NCBI GenBank assembly: GCA_027031145.1
Contig: JALVEG010000590.1
Coordinates: 1 to 6,968, forward strand
DNA: 6,968 bases
Direction of reading: 5' to 3'
Origin: Saprospiraceae bacterium
GTDB taxonomy: Bacteria > Bacteroidota > Bacteroidia > Chitinophagales > Saprospiraceae
This document shows positions 4,380-6,968 of this stretch, in pieces. Position numbers and translations under genes: made by a program. Each line of letters begins with the position of its first letter. Positions within the stretch are counted from its first letter, which is position 1. The notes below the pieces were generated by a model. The model was given only the letters and a program-made list of their open reading frames with translations, had not been told where the DNA came from and made no database searches.

Positions 4380-6584
4380 CTATTCTAAAATTACCATTTT
4401 CTTTATAGCTATATCTTCTCCTGCTATTAGTCTGTAAAAATAAATTCCGCTCTTCTTTAGATCTTTATCAATCTTGATATGGCTCATAATATTTTTAGAT
4501 AACCGGACTTTATTTAATCCTTTCTTACCTAAACCTGAAAATGTTTTAATCAGTTGTCCTTTGAGATCATAGATTTCAAGTTTATATATTTTATCCTCAC
4601 TTAGATTAAAACTTATAGTGGTTTGATTGGTGAAAGGATTTGGATAATTTTGAAACAATTCAAATTTATTTTTTGAGTTTCTGAACTCAAGAGAAAGATT
4701 GCTTATCTTGAGATCTTTGCCTTGATATATTTCCCCTTTCAATGTTGTATTATCCAAACTGATCATTTCACTTAATTTGCCTGAATCCGAAGATTTAACA
4801 TATAATAAAAAAAGTGGCTCTTCCGGCTCAAAATTAAACAATCCTTTTATACCAACATCCATTGACATAATCAGTTTTCCGTCTTTAATGTTATAATTAT
4901 CTTTGCTAATGTCCAATTTGTCCGATTCAATATTCAAAACTTCCAAACCTTGCATGTCAAATGCCAGTTGAAATCCCTGCAAATAATCTACATTGTCAAT
5001 AAAAACTGGTATCTTTTTTATCCCATCTTTAGTGCTTATCCGGGTATCCTCTATAAATAATGATATTTTGGGATAATCTCTGCCGTTGACATCAAGTGAA
5101 CTAAGATTTACATCTCCTATTTTTATTGCCCAAAAGTCAATATCTAAAGGAATCTCATATGTTTTGTGACAGGATTTTTTCGATGCACTTAATGTTTCTT
5201 TATAAGCCATGTTGGGATTTTTAAAATTATAATCCTTGAAAATGCCGAGATATGAAACATTATTGAAATCTTCTTTTTTACCGATCAATAGATGTACCAA
5301 TTGAATTATGTCATTTGCCGATACTTTATTGTCTCCATTAACATCAGCTGCAATGGCTTGGAAAGGAGAATTGAATTGCTTTAAACCTAAAATGTATCTT
5401 CTTATCAATAATATATCTAAAGTTGATATTCCCTTTTTGTATTCACTATTTTTATATGAGGAAATCTCAAAATCATATTGATTCCCTGTATTAAATGCTG
5501 TAACTGTATAATATCCTTGTGTGTCAGTAAGAAAAGCTTTTTTGTATTCTCCATCATCAACACTGACAATCATATTTTCTACAGGCATATTATCTAAAGT
5601 AACAATTCTCCCATTAGCTAATAATGACGGAGGTTCAATCTCACAATCAAGATTTAGTAAAACAGAATCTACCGAATAACTTTTCCAATCACAATCTTCC
5701 GGATAATTAAAATCATCCCAGACATAAATTTTTAAATAATGTGGGACATTGTATGGCGGTCCATCGTTTATAATGGTTTCGCATAATGCTGCTCTGCTTG
5801 TATATGAAGAATTAAGTTCGCTATTCCACCCGTAGGCAGTTCCGTTAAAAAAAGCATTTTGATTACTTATATTTCCAGTTTCTGAATCATAATAATTAGT
5901 GCCGTATTTTGTAAATTGCTTATCCCATTTTTCAGGGTAATCATCCAATTTAGGTAATACCGGACTAAAAGTGAAATACAATTCTTCCGGTGCTTTGCAA
6001 TTATCGTAGGAAGCTATAGAATTGCTTTCAAAACCTTTATCAAATGAAATAGCATCAAACAAATCAATGCCATTCATGTCTTTTAAATGATAAATATCTA
6101 TCACCGGAGGTTCGATATCATATATTTTAAAGAACTGTGTTCCGGTGTATGGATTTCTTAAACTGTCAAATACCGTCCATTCTACATAATATTCACCGGC
6201 AGGTAATGTGTCCAATACAGTTAATCGGGCATTCATGGTATGTTCTAATTCATCGAGAGCCTTATCTCCTTTTATTCCATTTACAGGAACAGGCAGATAA
6301 TTGTATGAATATTGAATTATATCATCGGTTTCATAATTTTTTACAAGATATTGCCAATTAAGACTTGACGGATTAGAGCATGCTTCCACGGTAGCATTTA
6401 ATATTATGTTATAAGCCACGCATTCTTCAGCAGGAATACATCGACTTTCCGTTTTAACGTTCAAAACATCGGGAGATTTGATATTTTTTAAGTTACCGGC
6501 AAAAGATTCAGAAGAAAATGAAAAAAATAAAATTGATATGGATATAAGAATTGCACTGGAATATCCTTTTGACAGATTATTCAT
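4380..6584 (-). CDS. T9SS-secreted multidomain protein with dockerin and sorting domain
   Basis: This 734-residue protein has a signal peptide (hydrophobic 10-24, cleavage likely after SESFA at 29). Residues about 45-155 form a Cys-containing Ig/HYR-like region (CIPAEEC ending in EWTVFD), and about 157-319 a second extracellular region. About 321-375 is a carboxypeptidase-regulatory-like fold, and about 385-435 a dockerin type I segment. Its second calcium loop is canonical (D414, N416, D418, D425), while its first is degenerate (N379, E381, K383, then D390). About 505-637 resembles a cohesin/Ig-like beta domain, and 641-734 is a T9SS type A sorting domain (FQNYPNPF, then GIYFYRL and KKMVIL). 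It should cross the outer membrane through the type IX system and have the C-terminal domain removed on release or anchoring. There is no catalytic domain, so adhesion or surface structure is likely. It has its own promoter. Confidence 0.87.
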   Translation of the reverse strand: MNNLSKGYSSAILISISILFFSFSSESFAGNLKNIKSPDVLNVKTESRCIPAEECVAYNIILNATVEACSNPSSLNWQYLVKNYETDDIIQYSYNYLPVPVNGIKGDKALDELEHTMNARLTVLDTLPAGEYYVEWTVFDSLRNPYTGTQFFKIYDIEPPVIDIYHLKDMNGIDLFDAISFDKGFESNSIASYDNCKAPEELYFTFSPVLPKLDDYPEKWDKQFTKYGTNYYDSETGNISNQNAFFNGTAYGWNSELNSSYTSRAALCETIINDGPPYNVPHYLKIYVWDDFNYPEDCDWKSYSVDSVLLNLDCEIEPPSLLANGRIVTLDNMPVENMIVSVDDGEYKKAFLTDTQGYYTVTAFNTGNQYDFEISSYKNSEYKKGISTLDILLIRRYILGLKQFNSPFQAIAADVNGDNKVSANDIIQLVHLLIGKKEDFNNVSYLGIFKDYNFKNPNMAYKETLSASKKSCHKTYEIPLDIDFWAIKIGDVNLSSLDVNGRDYPKISLFIEDTRISTKDGIKKIPVFIDNVDYLQGFQLAFDMQGLEVLNIESDKLDISKDNYNIKDGKLIMSMDVGIKGLFNFEPEEPLFLLYVKSSDSGKLSEMISLDNTTLKGEIYQGKDLKISNLSLEFRNSKNKFELFQNYPNPFTNQTTISFNLSEDKIYKLEIYDLKGQLIKTFSGLGKKGLNKVRLSKNIMSHIKIDKDLKKSGIYFYRLIAGEDIAIKKMVILE

Positions 6585-6616
6585 AAGATATGTTCATATT
6601 GGTTAAAAAATTGTAC

Positions 6617-6647
6617 CAAATTTATTCTAAATATTTTAAAAAATCAA
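6617..6647 (-). promoter_or_regulatory. Near-consensus Bacteroidota promoter of the T9SS gene
   Basis: On the - strand TTG (6647-6645) is followed after 20 bases by TAAATTTG (6624-6617). This fits the Bacteroidota sigma-ABfr pattern of a TTG -33 element and TAnnTTTG -7 element at the usual spacing. Transcription would start near 6611, giving a leader of roughly 27 bases before the ATG at 6584. It is the best promoter in the window and shows that the gene need not depend on transcription from the DUF3293-like gene upstream. Confidence 0.65.
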
Positions 6648-6674
6648 GTTATGAGGATAAAATATCATAAAATC

Positions 6675-6699
6675 TATATATGTTTGATGTACATATATA
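6675..6699 (-). terminator. AT-only stem-loop after the DUF3293-like gene, possible weak terminator
   Basis: TATATATGT (6675-6683) and ACATATATA (6691-6699) form a perfect 9-bp stem around a 7-base loop. On the - strand it lies about 41 bases after the stop of the DUF3293-like gene and is followed by GATTTTATGATATTTT. The stem has only one G-C pair, so it is weak as an intrinsic terminator. It could instead be a binding site upstream of the T9SS gene promoter. Both roles are inference. Confidence 0.3.
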
Positions 6700-6739
6700 T
6701 AAATCACAGGTATTCATAAATCTAAATATTAAAGAAAAA

Positions 6740-6968
6740 CTACATTAAAAAGACCAATTCAGCCTGATTATTTTTAAAGGAATAAATAATTGCTGCCTGC
6801 CCGTATTTTTTGCCCAATTCACATGCTTCACTCAATGTTAAATTTTTAATCAGGAAACCTTTTTCTTTCCAATTTTCAAGGGTGCTATATGCATCATAAA
6901 ACGAGAGATTAAGATTTATTAAATCATTTTTTAGTAATTTGTTTCTTTTTTTATTTACTTTTTCTATT
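6740..6968 (-). CDS. Partial DUF3293-like protein, C-terminal 75 residues
   Basis: On the - strand an open frame enters from the right edge of the window and ends at TAG (6742-6740), giving 75 residues with no in-frame start, so the 5' end is outside. The segment GFLIKNLTLSEACELGKKYG, then QAAIIYS and the terminal AELVFLM, resembles the end of DUF3293 proteins. Those typically have a hydrophobic strand, then xxExAxxLGxxFGQxAI, then a closing ELV motif. The match is from memory of the family pattern. DUF3293 has no established function. The gene is co-directional with the T9SS gene, 155 bp upstream of it, and that gene has its own promoter, so an operon is doubtful. There is no signal peptide in the visible part. 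Confidence 0.6.
   Translation of the reverse strand, partial: IEKVNKKRNKLLKNDLINLNLSFYDAYSTLENWKEKGFLIKNLTLSEACELGKKYGQAAIIYSFKNNQAELVFLM

Noticed and set aside
6137..6361. 74-codon open frame on the + strand
   Set aside because: It is antisense to the N-terminal part of the T9SS gene, which has clear domain support there. No promoter or family signature was seen.
1..6968. tRNA, rRNA, prophage, defence island or insertion sequence with transposase
   Set aside because: No cloverleaf, rRNA segment, phage gene, defence domain or transposase was recognised on either strand.

Overview
The window is AT-rich, roughly one-third GC, and reads as a chromosomal segment of a Bacteroidota bacterium, probably close to the Saprospiria/Chitinophagia side. 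Three things point there. One protein ends in a type IX secretion (T9SS type A) sorting domain preceded by the regulatory-like plus dockerin arrangement common in Saprospiraceae-like secreted proteins. Promoter-like sequences match the Bacteroidota -7 consensus TAnnTTTG. Strong Shine-Dalgarno sequences are absent.

Layout. Positions 1-321 hold no convincing complete gene: possibly the last codons of an upstream gene, then a GC-richer patch with one dispersed and three tandem copies of a 23-bp repeat. Positions 322-906 (+) encode a MiaE-type tRNA hydroxylase with all six di-iron ligands. Positions 907-1388 are a convergent gene-free region made of two diverged copies of a repeat of about 150 bp. 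Each copy ends in a C5/G5 palindrome, and in the left copy the palindrome is split at its centre by 81 bp carrying further inverted repeats. Positions 1389-2771 (-) encode a DUF389 membrane protein. Positions 2772-3081 are a divergent spacer containing a 169-bp MITE-like element with perfect 15-bp terminal inverted repeats and a possible 3-bp target duplication. Positions 3082-4377 (+) encode a conserved outer-membrane beta-barrel protein of unknown function. Its stop codon lies 2 bp from the stop of the convergent gene at 4380-6584 (-), a large T9SS-secreted multidomain protein with a near-consensus promoter. At the right edge, 6740-6968 (-) is the C-terminal part of a DUF3293-like protein whose start lies outside the window.

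The genes do not form an obvious pathway or operon: each complete one appears to have its own promoter, and orientations alternate. They cover tRNA modification, an inner-membrane protein of unknown role, an outer-membrane barrel and a secreted surface protein. No defence system, CRISPR array, phage, rRNA or tRNA was recognised. The most distinctive content is the non-coding repeat material: the MITE-like element, the palindrome interrupted at its centre, and the tandem 23-mers just upstream of the tRNA hydroxylase gene.
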